This document shows, piece after piece, positions 1 through 11,410 of a stretch of 64,000 bases of DNA (its first letter is position 1; each line of letters opens with the position of its first letter). A program made the position numbers and the translations under genes. Source of the DNA: Erythroxylum novogranatense (taxonomy: Eukaryota; Streptophyta; Magnoliopsida; Malpighiales; Erythroxylaceae); contig CM057228.1 of assembly GCA_029891385.1 (NCBI GenBank), positions 23,556,809 to 23,620,808 on the forward strand, read 5' to 3'. The notes under the pieces were generated by a model. The model did no database searches. It was not told the DNA's origin and saw only the letters and a list, made by a program, of their open reading frames with translations.

Positions 1-1477
1 AAATTTCATAATTTTGTAACATCCCACCCCGACGTGAAGGGTAAAATAGTAATTTGGTCGGGGATGAGAGTGATTAGGGTGATTTGACATTTTCATGCAT
101 CTTGGTATTTGTGAGCAGTGAATTTTGCACATGAAAATAACGTACATGCATTCATGATATTTCCGGTATTTAGGCCTAAATGGAATTTTATTGTGAAGAA
201 TGTGGAAATTATGTTTGAAAAATTTATTGGAGTGAATTTTCGTGTGTTTTATATTTTAAGGAAATTTTAGAAATTTTTCGAACTTTTAGGAGAAAATTTC
301 GGACGGAAAAAAATCGCCAAGTGGCTAACTGGTTGATTTTGGTATTGAAAATTCCGTCCATTTGGCACTAAAAAATTTGATTCATGGTTTTGGAAATAAT
401 TGGATTAGAGCAATTGAAAATTGAATGACCTAGAGATTAAATCTTAATAAGGTCTTTTATTTAACTATTTATTTATTGATTGTTGTTTTATTTGGTGACA
501 AGTGTCATGACATGTGTCATGAAACTTATTAAGCCTTTATTAAAAGCCTCCTTTGGTCTTGATTCTCGATGCTTCCATAGGAGAAGGCCAAAAGCAAAAT
601 TTTCTTCATGTTTTCTATCTCCTTCGTAGCCTACCTCTTCCTCCCCTCTTCTTGGTTTTTTTGCTTGCTTCTCCTTTTCATCTCCTTCTCCATGGTTAGC
701 TCTTCTTTGGTCTTATCATACAAAACAAAAGTTTAACCTAAGCTCTAGATGATGGTGATTGTCGTGGATGTGGAAAAAAAGAGAGAGAGAGATTGAAGTA
801 GTTAAAAGATTGAGAAGATTTGAAGCTTAAAGGTAAGAAGCATGCTTTATATTCTTAATTGGTAATTAAATGCATTCTTTGTGATGGTTGTACATCTAAG
901 TGCATGAATATTGTGTTGGTAAAGTTGGGTGAGAGCTTTGAGTGATTAATTGTTGGTTGATGAAGTAGGATGATGCATGTAAGAATAATATGTGATGTAT
1001 GTCATTTGAGAGGGTTTGGATTGCATTAAGTAATGTTAATGGTGTTGAAAATAGATGAATGAATGTGTATGAATTGCTGTCATTTTATGATCATTGTTCA
1101 AGTGGGGTTTTGATTATAGTATGGGTGAATTAATGACTAAATTGGATGCTTATGAGTATAGACTTGGAATTTGAATGATAGGAATTGGAGTGAGTAGTAA
1201 AGCTGGAAATTGTACTTTGAACATGTTCTAATGTTTTTGTCATAACTAATTGTGTGGTTGAGAAAAGAGGTGAGGCTTGTTTTGACTTAAAATTGAGACA
1301 TTTTCTGCAATTGTTGTGAAGGGAGCACTGTCCAATTTGGATTAGAAGAGTGTTGAATCTTGCTTTGAAAGTGATGTATAGGTGCAGTATGAACAGTAAC
1401 CGAGATTGATGATCTGAAACTTTGATGAATTTTTCTAGGTTGATTTATGAGGAATTGGTGAAAATGGTCTTAATAAA

Positions 1478-2300
1478 AGTTGAAGCCTATATTGTTAGCT
1501 TTCCATTGCCACTAATTTTGCAATTTTTCGATATGTACGTTGAGATTTATGAACTGTTAACTATTGACTGATTTTGGATATGGTGGTGAAACCTAGCCTA
1601 AGTGTCAGATTTGCAAACATTCTGATTGGAAGCAATTTTAGTAATTTCTGTGAATTGAATTGGCTAAGTAATCTTCTGAAAGTTGTAGAGGAAACAATTA
1701 TCTTGAAAATGACATATAGCATGCTATTTTTAGATAACAGAATTGAGACTTATGATGTTTCAAAGATTGGACTGAAGTTAGGTCATGGACTGCTGAACAG
1801 GGCAGTAACTTGCAGGACTGTCTTGAATTGGTTAATGATGGAATTTGATTCTGAGCCCTTCATGAGAAGTGTAGTACTGTGTTTTATCTTTTCATGGGTG
1901 TAAAGTATGCAATTTTGTGACATTTTTACAAGGAGTTATACTGTATGGAAATTTACTGTCCAGATTGGTTGACTTCAGTGGGCAGATGCTTTGGTGAATT
2001 ATTCGACCTAGTTAGCAATGGAATTGGATTTTGATTGTTCATAAAGTTGTAGATCACATTGTGATCTTACTGAGCACATTTATTGTGTAATTTTGACTAA
2101 GGAAATGGGAAGTTATTGAATTTATAAAATACTGCACTGGTTAGGAACTCTACTGCACTAGTTAGGAACTCATTGACTGGACAGAAACTTTGATTGTATT
2201 TTAACACCCTTAGAGGTGAATTTGGCTTCTGGGTTCTTCATGAACATTGTAGATCTCTCTTTCTCTATGAAATAGACACCAAATTTGTCCAAATTGGAGT
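1478..2300 (+). repeat. Five-unit degenerate repeat in G LTR (about 180-205 bp period)
   Basis: Phrases of the form TTCATGAAAGTTGTAGA recur at 1478, 1681, 1867, 2045 and 2246. Each is followed after some 60-90 bases by a phrase resembling AGTTATGG. The units are strongly diverged from each other, but their spacing is kept in the LTRs of A, B and C. Function unknown. Confidence 0.6.
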
Positions 2301-2373
2301 TGGAGTAGAGAGTTATGGCCTAAACAAGTTGGCATGTCGGAGGAAACTGTTTCAGATTTGTCATTGTAATAAG

Positions 2374-2455
2374 ACTAGTCGACTACAACTGTACTAGTCG
2401 ACTAGGACATGCGATTTCTGCACTAGTCGACTACAACCTGCTCTAGTCGACTAGG
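2374..2455. repeat. Palindrome array ACTAGTCGACTA in G 5' LTR
   Basis: Four copies of a 12-bp near-palindrome centred on GTCGAC start at 2374, 2393, 2422 and 2442. The same array is at 10368-10452 in the 3' LTR. It lies just after the last unit of the degenerate repeat, the slot where B and C carry GC-rich dyad repeats. Confidence 0.8.
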
Positions 2456-3238
2456 ATGGGTATTTTCCTCCTTTTGCTCATAACTTTTCGTCAGACATCC
2501 GATTGGCCTAATTCTTGAGGCATCGGATTCATGGAACATTGAATTTCATTTCATGGGAAATTGGAAATTTTTGACGGAAATTGACGGGTGTCGGGTAATG
2601 GTTCTTTAGTCCTTTGTTTGATTTTTCGATGGAACAAAATGGGATTAGGGTAGGAATATCATGAACATGCATTGTCCTTATTCTATATTTGTGCATAAAT
2701 GGAATTCTTATGTAAAGTGATTAATGTGTGCATATGGCATAAATTGGCAGTACAGGATAAATGTCCGCACTCAGGCGTTCCCAGAAATTGAAACTGATGC
2801 AAATCTGGAGCGTACTGTGAGTAGACCTAGATGGTCTTATTTATTGATTATTTGCTTTTGTCATATGTTGAATGAGTATTGATTTATTTTATTGATTGTG
2901 ATTAAATATGGGTTCCGGACGGGAGGTCGGTGATTGATATGTATTGGGAATGCGTTATTGAAGTGTTCCTTGAATGTGAATGGGATGACCTAAGTGTATA
3001 TATTGAGATTGTTAAAATGTCTTGCATGCATAATTGCACATAAATGAAATGTGACTTAATTAGATGTCGAATGCGGGACTACGGTCCGATAATAGTCATT
3101 ATGATTGATTGGCGCATGCAAATATGCATAAGGCATTCCAACGCATGAATACATGAAAGATAATGGGAGTTGTGACGAGTAGTTAACAATGAGTGAAAAG
3201 AGCTTCGTGCTCGAATCGATTGAGCCTCGAGCTCAGCG

Positions 3239-3394
3239 ACAATGAGCCCTATATGGGACGGTTTACAATGAGCCCTATATGAGACGATTTACAATGAGCC
3301 CTTTATGGGACGATTTACAATGAGCCATATATGGGACGATTTACAATGAGCCCTATATGGGACGATTTTCAATGAGCCCGATATCCATGGGTGC
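3239..3394 (+). repeat. 26-bp tandem repeat in G 5' LTR
   Basis: Units begin ACAATGAGCC at 3239, 3265, 3291, 3317 and 3343, with a decayed sixth at 3369, an exact 26-bp period. The 3' LTR has the same array from 11255 to about 11410, where CAGTTT replaces CGATTT in several units. Confidence 0.85.
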
Positions 3395-4218
3395 AGGACA
3401 GTTTAGGCACTCGGTCACAACAAAGTAATTAAATGGAAAGTGGGTCTCGTGCACATATGCATAACATGATTGATTTGATTATGCGGAATGGAAATGGTTG
3501 AATTACTTGTATTGAAGGACAACGCAACATTGTATTGAATGGGAATGTGACATTGTGTTGAATGGGAATGATAAATTGGATTGAATGATCGATTTGATTA
3601 TATTGAATATGACATTGTATTGACATAATGAAAATATGAAGCTGTATGTGAATGTGAGGTGTGATTGGGAATATGAATTGTGACTTAATGGAAATGAAAA
3701 TATGTGTTATATGTTATGTGATTGGGTGAACCATCGATGATGGTCACTCACCGAGTTCATAAAACTCACTCAAAATTTGCATCTATTTTCAGGTCTTGAA
3801 GAATACCCGTTTGACACGGGAGTATGTCTCTTGTAAGCAAGTGAAGGATAGAGGTCGGGATCGATCAGTATGCGCATTAGTGTCTTATCGAATTATATTC
3901 GCAATCATTGTGCAATAATGCTTTGTATTTATAATGAGCCATTATGGTTCTATTATTTCACATTGATTGATTGTAAAATTATTATTGAATGACCGTAATA
4001 AGCGAAAATGATTAATTGTGAACATGGGCTCAAGTTTCTCTTTGTTTATGTCGCGACAATGAGCGCTTTTTAAAAAAAATAATAATCATAATAAGAGGAG
4101 AAAATGTTATCTTGAGTTTTATCTTGAGTGGTGTAGCATGTCACCCTCATGGGCACGGACTGGATGTCACCGTCGATGTCGGGTTCGGGTCTTGTGAGAG
4201 TGGGGTGTTACATTTAGG

Positions 4219-4232
4219 TGGTATCAGAGCCC
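4219..4232 (+). other. Primer-binding site of element G (initiator-Met tRNA)
   Basis: TGGTATCAGAGCCC lies 6 bases after the LTR end. TGGTATCAGAGC is complementary to the 3' end of plant initiator-Met tRNA and primes minus-strand DNA synthesis. Confidence 0.9.
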
Positions 4233-7200
4233 AGTAGTACGTAATGTATCTGGGCACAGTCTGAAACATAGGTTAAGGTGCATGCATTTGAGTCGTGTTG
4301 TTGCAGACCATGGCAACTGATCCCTAGTCTGAGTTGCATGAGTATAAATCCTACGTGTGAACTTGTGTTAAGTGATTAAGTGTGAGAAAATTGAGAATGC
4401 ATCATAATGTGAACCCATGGAAGTGTATGAGCAATTAGGAATGGGAAAAGAAAATGGATAAGGATAGCTATAATGTACCGTGGTTATGAACCTTCGATTG
4501 TGATATAAGTATGATTACGTTGGCATGGGCTGATAGAGGAAAGAAATGATATCAAAATGAATTAGGAGATTTAAAGGGTAATATTACGGCGAAAGAAAGC
4601 GAAAAGTTTTATAGCTTGGAGAGGTCCACTATGGATATGAGAAACATACGGTTAAAGTATGCCTATGTGAGATTCAAAGTTCAAGATGATGAGGTAATGA
4701 GAGTGTTGACTTGTATATGCGACGACATGGGAACAATTGAAATGAACAAAAAGTATATGGTCCGATCAGGCAGATATGGATTCACTACATTTGTGTTAAT
4801 GGATATTATAGATGATGATAGCGAGATTGTAATGATATCAATATTGTACCGTAACGGTTCACATTTAAACAAAAAGCGAAGTGATTCTAAGGTTAGGAAG
4901 AAGTAGAAATGGTGAGACGAAAGTATCTGAGATGAACTGAAATGGACTCGTGAAACGGTTATGATCATGAGCATGAGTTTGGGACCAAAATGGTTATGTT
5001 AAGAGTTTGTGAATCGGTATAAGGGAAAGTAGGGGAAAAAGGAAGACTGGAAATTTCTACTGATAGTGTATCGGAAAATTTTTAATTGATTGACTATATG
5101 TATATGGAAACAAACATGGTAAATGGACGGGTAAACAAATAGAGATGCAGTGTATCTGTATTCATGAACGAATATTTCGTCGTGCTTTGGGTGATGTGTT
5201 TCCGAATGTACTATCAAGGTGAATACCCTATCATGGATTGGTTGAGAAAATAAAGAGATAAGTAGTAAGGATGAGATGACAGTGTATAAGTCAAGTTGAT
5301 GTGACCTTAAAAAGGCCAAGCTTGCATGTACGTGAGATGGGACTAAAACTATGTGAAAAGAAGTACAATGACAAGTGGGAAAGGAAACAATGATAGTGAT
5401 AGTGAAACAAGGATAATGATAATGAAACGATAATTGTGGTATATGAAAAGAGTTGTCGAGTCGAGGGTAATTCACCTTTGTGAGTATACCTTGGATAGTG
5501 AAATAATTGAGCTTATGTGTGGAAATAATAGAGGAAACGATCGGTGTTTTATTGACTAAGTGCTAATCATAGTTCCTATAGTAGAAGGGTCATAATTTAT
5601 AGTGCTTGTTCAGGAGGAAAGTAAAATTTTAAATGATGTAATGTATGTGAAGAATTCAAGGAAAGAAGAAAGATACGATTATGAAATAAGTCTTTTGTTC
5701 GAGGATTGGCACAAATAGAAAAGAGTGTTATAGAATCCTTAGTAGTATAAGCTACTAATTGGTCCCTGGATGAAATGAAATGATTTTGGTGATGTATATA
5801 CCAAGTGGAAGTGTCAAAGAGATTGTTTAGTGCCTCACAGAACCTTAGTGCAAAGGATGTTCCGATCATTCAAGTTACGCATTCAAGTTATGGTATAAAC
5901 TTGGAGACAGCAAGTATAGTTGAAATTAGTCCTTATGAGATACTACGAACGATTAAACAATTGAAAAGCAATTATGGAAAATAGTTGGTTGATGAGAATT
6001 TCGTGAACTATATCGATGATTGTAGCAAGAAATTGAGTTAAGATGAACGGACGATTCAAGTTAATAGCGGTCATGATGGGAACAAATCGAAAATAAGTAT
6101 GTACTAAATCAAAAGTGAAATGGAGTCATGTTTCGAGAGGAGATTCATGCATAACAAGTGGAATATACTACTAAGATTATATGCATTTTGTGTACAGTAA
6201 TGTATAGGATTCAACTACATGAGTGGATTTATTGCAATGTGAAGAAAATCAGTCTCCATAAGATTTGATGCAAAGGGAGATCTAAATTGAAGCTAAGAAA
6301 AATAATACCAACCCATAAAGTGACATACTCAATGAAATGGAATGTATGGAGTATGCAGTCTGAATGAATAAGCATTGACATATGTCGATGTGACTGAAAG
6401 GAAATTACATGAAAAGAGAAATAGAGACAAGAAGTCTAAGGGGAAACTGAAAATGACATGAGGTAATGCCACCTTCATTAAGGGATCGTAAATAAAGCAA
6501 TTGTAGACTCAATCGGTGATGTCATTGAAGTTAGCAACACCCCAATGGAGATTTATGCATGGTAAATAATGGTATCAATTGGAGACTATGATCATAAATG
6601 AGATGAATCATGGAGAAATTTAACACTGATGATAAGCATATCCTTTGGAGATTGGGCAGTGTATACCGAAGTTTCACTAATTGGTATTGGTGCTATGAAA
6701 GAAATTGTTGGAAGCTTTGGAGACCTTAGATATGCTAAGGCATTCCTATAATGCATAAAGTGTGTAATTTCGAGAACATTATTGAGTTTGAAAGGCATTG
6801 ACAAATTAATAATATACCCGGTAAAGGTAGAGTGTAGTCTAAAACAATGAGCATAACAATCAAGTAAAAAACACGAATGTAGATATTGGGTTTCCAAATC
6901 TAGGACAATAAAGAGTGTAAAATGTCAAGTAGAAGATGGGGTAAACTAAGAGGTTACTAGTGTATTGAAGGTTTAGATTCAACTCTACTGGAAAGAGGTA
7001 AGAGAGTTAAAGAGGTTAGGAGTCAAAATGATGAGTCCCATAATGAATCTGATCTTTCGAGTGACATCAGAAAAATGATATTTGGTAGTTTAAAGAAGAA
7101 GTATGTGTACCCGACAAAAGTAACTTGAGCAAAGGAATTGTTAGAGAAGCGTACGTACAGAATACACTAAAAGTGTATTTTAGCTACGAAGGATATAGAA

Positions 7201-7981
7201 TTTTGTGATTATATGTTCGAATTTCTTACAGTGGTGAGTGCTTAAAGGTTTTGAAATTCATAGGAATGCGAGCTTGGTATATAACTCTGAGTGACTATAG
7301 GTATAACGATGGTGATCACAATAAGGGATTGTACATTTTTGCATTAAACTGAAAAGTGCCTAATAATAGTCAAAGACCAAAATCTATTCGAGATACTGGT
7401 GATGAGTGAGACGAAGGAAAGTGACTGAGGAAAACTGAATGGGTTAGATGAGGAAGAACCGGATCAGACAAATGAAATATAGTAAAATGCATATACAAAT
7501 AGAGTGCATGAACACTAAAGAACAGCGAATTGTCAAAGGAGAGATGAATCGGAGCTAAGAGTCAATGAGATATATAGGTTAAATGGTTTAGGTGAATTAT
7601 TTGGTTATAACAAAATAGACATAGGTGTCACTTGTGTTAGTACCAAAGGAAAGGGAGTGGCAAAGGCGAGATGAAGGGTTTTCTTGTAAGTATCACCTTG
7701 GTAAGGTGTAATCGAAATTGGCAAAAGGGTATCAATGGAGCATGAATTATGCATATTGTTACCGTGAAAAGGCTTGAGAAAGCGTGATAAGTTGCGTGGG
7801 GCGAAATAATGATCTACTCTAAAATAAATCGAGATTGTTGACATAGCCAAATCGTGGTGAACGACTCATTAAGTCTATTTATTGTGATCTTTCAAAAATG
7901 AGTCATTGATTGATGAGCTGTATGGGACATGTAGGGACATATGACCACCGATCGTGTTTACCATATGGAACCATCATTGAG

Positions 7982-8014
7982 AATTTCATGACGAAATTTT
8001 TATTAGGGGGGAAT
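7982..8014 (+). other. Element G polypurine tract with upstream inverted repeat
   Basis: AATTTC (7982-7987) and GAAATT (7993-7998) form a short dyad, followed by TTTTATT and AGGGGGGAAT directly before the 3' LTR. The tract primes plus-strand synthesis. The dyad resembles the sequence before the tract of Del/Tekay-type Gypsy elements. Confidence 0.85.
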
Positions 8015-10367
8015 TGTAACATCCACCCCGACGTGAAGGGTAAAATAGTAATTTGGTCGGGGATGAGAGTGATTAGGGTGATTTGACATTTTCATGCATC
8101 TTGGTATTTGTGAGCAGTGAATTTTGCACATGAAAATAAGCGTACATGCATTCATGATATTTCGGTATTTAGGCCTAAATGGAATTTTATTGTGAAGAAT
8201 GTGGAAATTATGTTTGAAAAATTTATTGGAGTGAATTTTCGTGTGTTTTATATTTTAAGGAAATTTTAGAAATTTTCTGAACTTTTAGGAGAAAATTTCG
8301 GACCGGAAAAAATCGCCAAGTGGCGAACTGGTTGATTTTGGTATTGAAAATTCCGTCCATTTGGCACTAAAAAATTTGATTCATGGTTTTGGAAATAATT
8401 GGATTAGAGCAATTGAAAATTGAATGACCTAGAGATTAAATCTTAATAAGGTCTTTTATTTAACTATTTATTTATTGATTGTTGTTTTATTTGGTGACAA
8501 GTGTCATGACATGTGTCATGAAACTTATTAAGCCTTTATTAAAAGCCTCCTTTGGTCTTGATTCTCGATGCTTCCATAGGAGAAGGCCAAAAGCAAAATT
8601 TTCTTCATGTTTTCTATCTCCTTCGTAGCCTACCTCTTCCTCCCTCTTCTTGGTTTTTTGCTTGCTTCTCCTTTTCATCTCCTTCTCCATGGTTAGCTCT
8701 TCTTTGGTCTTATCATACAAAACAAAAGTTTAACCTAAGCTCTAGATGATGGTGATTGTCGTGGATGTGGAAAAAAGAGAGAGATTGAAGTAGTTAAAAG
8801 ATTGAGAAGATTTGAAGCTTAAAGGTAAGAAGCATGCTTTATATTCTTAATTGGTAATTAAATGCATTCTTTGTGATGGTTGTACATCTAAGTGCATGAA
8901 TATTGTGTTGGTAAAGTTGGGTGAGAGCTTTGAGTGATTAATTGTTGGTTGATGAAGTAGGATGATGCATGTAAGAATAATATGTGATGTATGTCATTTG
9001 AGAGGGTTTGGATTGCATTAAGTAATGTTAATGGTGTTGAAAATAGATGAATGAATGTGTATGAATTGCTGTCATTTTATGATCATTGTTCAAGTGGGGT
9101 TTTGATTATAGTATGGGTGAATTAATGACTAAATTGGATGCTTATGAGTATAGACTTGGAATTTGAATGATAGGAATTGGAGTGAGTAGTAAAGCTGGAA
9201 ATTGTACTTTGAACATGTTCTAATGTTTTTGTCATAACTAATTGTGTGGTTGAGAAAAGAGGTGAGGCTTGTTTTGACTTAAAATTGAGACATTTTCTGC
9301 AATTGTTGTGAAGGAGCACTGTCCAATTTGGATTAGAAGAGTGTTGAATCTTGCTTTGAAAGTGATGTATAGGTGCAGTATGAACAGTAACCGAGATTGA
9401 TGATCTGAAACTTTGATGAATTTTTCTAGGTTGATTTATGAGGAATTGGTGAAAATGGTCTTAATAAAAGTTGAAGCCTATATTGTTAGCTTTCCATTGC
9501 CACTAATTTTGCAATTTTTCGATATGTACGTTGAGATTTATGAACTGTTAACTATTGACTGATTTTGGATATGGTGGTGAAACCTAGCCTAAGTGTCAGA
9601 TTTGCAAACATTCTGATTGGAAGCAATTTTAGTAATTTCTGTGAATTGAATTGGCTAAGTAATCTTCTGAAAGTTGTAGAGGAAACAATTATCTTGAAAA
9701 TGACATATAGCATGCTATTTTAGATAACAGAATTGAGACTTATGATGTTTCAAAGATTGGACTGAAGTTAGGTCATGGACTGCTGAACAGGGCAGTAACT
9801 TGCAGGACTGTCTTGAATTGGTTAATGATGGAATTTGATTCTGAGCCCTTCATGAGAAGTGTAGTACTGTGTTTTATCTTTTCATGGGTGTAAAGTATGC
9901 AATTTTGTGACATTTTTACAAGGAGTTATACTGTATGGAAATTTACTGTCCAGATTGGTTGACTTCAGTGGGCAGATGCTTTGGTGAATTATTCGACCTA
10001 GTTAGCAATGGAATTGGATTTTGATTGTTCATAAAGTTGTAGATCACATTGTGATCTTACTGAGCACATTTATTGTGTAATTTTTGACTAAGGAAATGGG
10101 AAGTTATTGAATTTATAAAATACTGCACTGGTTAGGAACTCTACTGCACTAGTTAGGAACTCATTGACTGGACAGAAACTTTGATTGTATTTTTAACACC
10201 CTTAGAGGTGAATTTGGCTTCTGGGTTCTTCATGAACATTGTAGATCTCTCTTTTCTCTATGAAATAGACACCAAATTTGTCCAAATTGGAGTTCGGAGT
10301 AGAGAGTTATGGCCTAAACAAGTTGGCATGTCGGAGGAAACTGTTTCAGATTTGTCATTGTAATAAG

Positions 10368-10452
10368 ACTAGTCGACTACAACCTGTACTAGTCGACTAG
10401 GACATGCAGTTTCCTGCACTAGTCGACTACAACCTGCTCTAGTCGACTAGGA
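10368..10452. repeat. Palindrome array ACTAGTCGACTA in G 3' LTR
   Basis: Second copy of the four-unit GTCGAC-core array. It is cleaner than the 5' copy: CATGCAGTTTCC here reads CATGCGATTTC there. Confidence 0.8.
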
Positions 10453-11254
10453 TGGGTATTTTTCCTCCTTTTTGCTCATAACTTTTCCGTCCGACATCCG
10501 ATTGGCCTAATTCTTGAGGCATCGGATTCATGGAACATTGAATTTCATTTCATGGGAAATTGGAAATTTTTGGACGGGAAATTGACGGGTGTCCGGGTAA
10601 TGGTTCTTTAGTCACTGTTTGATTTTTCTGATGGAACAAAATGGGATTAGGGCCGGGAATATCATGAACATGCATTGTCCTTATTCTATATTTGTGCATA
10701 AATGGGAATTCTTATGTAAAGTGATTAATGTGTGCATATGGCATAAATTGGCAGTACAGGATAAATGTCCGCACTCAGGCGTTCCCAGAAATTGGAAACT
10801 GATGCAAATCTGGAGCGTACTGTGAGTAGACCTAGATGGTCTTATTTATTGATTATTTGCTTTTGTCATATGTTGAATGAGTATTGATTTATTTTATTGA
10901 TTGTGATTAAATATGGGTTCCGGACAGGAGGTCCGGTGATTGATTATGTATTGGGAAGTACGTTATTGAAGTGTTCCTTGAATGTGAATGGGATGACCTA
11001 AGTGTATATATTGAGATTGTTAAAATGTCTTGCATGCATAATTGCACATAAATGAAATGTGACTTCTTAATTAGATGTCGAATGCTTGGGACTACGGTCC
11101 GATAATAGTCATTATGATTGGTGGCGCATGCAAATATGCATAAGGCATTCCACGCATGAATACATGAAAGATAATGGGAGTTGTGACCGAGTAGTTAACA
11201 ATGAGTGAAAAGAGCTTCGTGCTCAGATACTGATTCAGAGCCTCAGGCTCAACG

Positions 11255-11410
11255 ACAATGAGCCCTATATGGGACAGTTTACAATGAGCCCTATATGAGA
11301 CAGTTTACAATGAGCCCTTTATGGGACAGTTTACAATGAGCCATATATGGGACAGTTTACAATGAGCCCTATATGGGACAGTTTTCAATGAGCCCGATAT
11401 CCATGGGTAC
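11255..11410 (+). repeat. 26-bp tandem repeat in G 3' LTR
   Basis: Same 26-bp period as at 3239, with units starting at 11255, 11281, 11307, 11333 and 11359 and a decayed sixth at 11385. Confidence 0.85.

Larger units (their letters stand above)
833..3792 (+). other. Predicted intron inside the G LTR (the matching one in the 3' LTR is 8825-11808)
   Basis: AG|GTAAGA follows a C/T-rich, leader-like sequence; ATTTTCAG|GT ends the segment just after a conserved double-hairpin block. The same donor and acceptor occur at matching places in related LTRs of A (20458-23075) and B (23894-26740 and 31414-34239). In C the donor is at 35670, but the acceptor near 57950 reads TTTTCGAG. Splicing would remove most of the LTR from the transcript. 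This is inferred from consensus sequences and conservation of position only. Confidence 0.4.
15..4212 (+). repeat. Element G 5' LTR (about 4.2 kb)
   Basis: Left end TGTAACATCC, right end GTGTTACA. Reading 5' to 3' it holds an AT-rich U3; a pyrimidine-rich stretch near 590-720 followed by AG|GTAAGA at 831-838; a five-unit degenerate repeat (1478-2300); an ACTAGTCGACTA palindrome array (2374-2455); a 26-bp tandem repeat (3239-3394); the hairpin ACCATC-GAT-GATGGT at 3730-3744; and TTTTCAG at 3786-3792. The TTG-initiated reading frame at 1574-1903 is broken in the other LTR copy, so I do not regard it as a gene. Confidence 0.9.
4213..8014 (+). repeat. Element G interior, non-coding
   Basis: 3.8 kb with no recognisable gag, protease, reverse transcriptase, RNase H or integrase. 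The + strand is very poor in C, so long open frames on the - strand (such as 4999-5475) are expected by composition. The first part (about 4220-4900) aligns by eye with the starts of the B and A interiors, including a shared block near GATCAGGCAGATATGGATTCA. A conserved but non-coding interior is typical of LARDs and suggests cis signals such as packaging, or an ancient decayed pol. Confidence 0.8.

Noticed and set aside
1574..1903. 109-codon + strand frame in the G 5' LTR
   Set aside because: It begins with TTG, has no recognisable domain, and the copy in the 3' LTR is shifted by one base near 9720.
1478..2300. Centromeric satellite, because of the period near 180 bp
   Set aside because: Units are few, strongly diverged and confined to LTRs; no long homogeneous array exists in the window.
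4219..4232. Possible tRNA gene trace at TGGTATCAGAGC
   Set aside because: Only the 12-14 bases complementary to the tRNA 3' end are present, directly after an LTR: a primer-binding site.
4999..5475. 158-codon - strand frame in the G interior
   Set aside because: The strand is C-poor, which depletes stops on the complement; no domain, and not intact in A or B.
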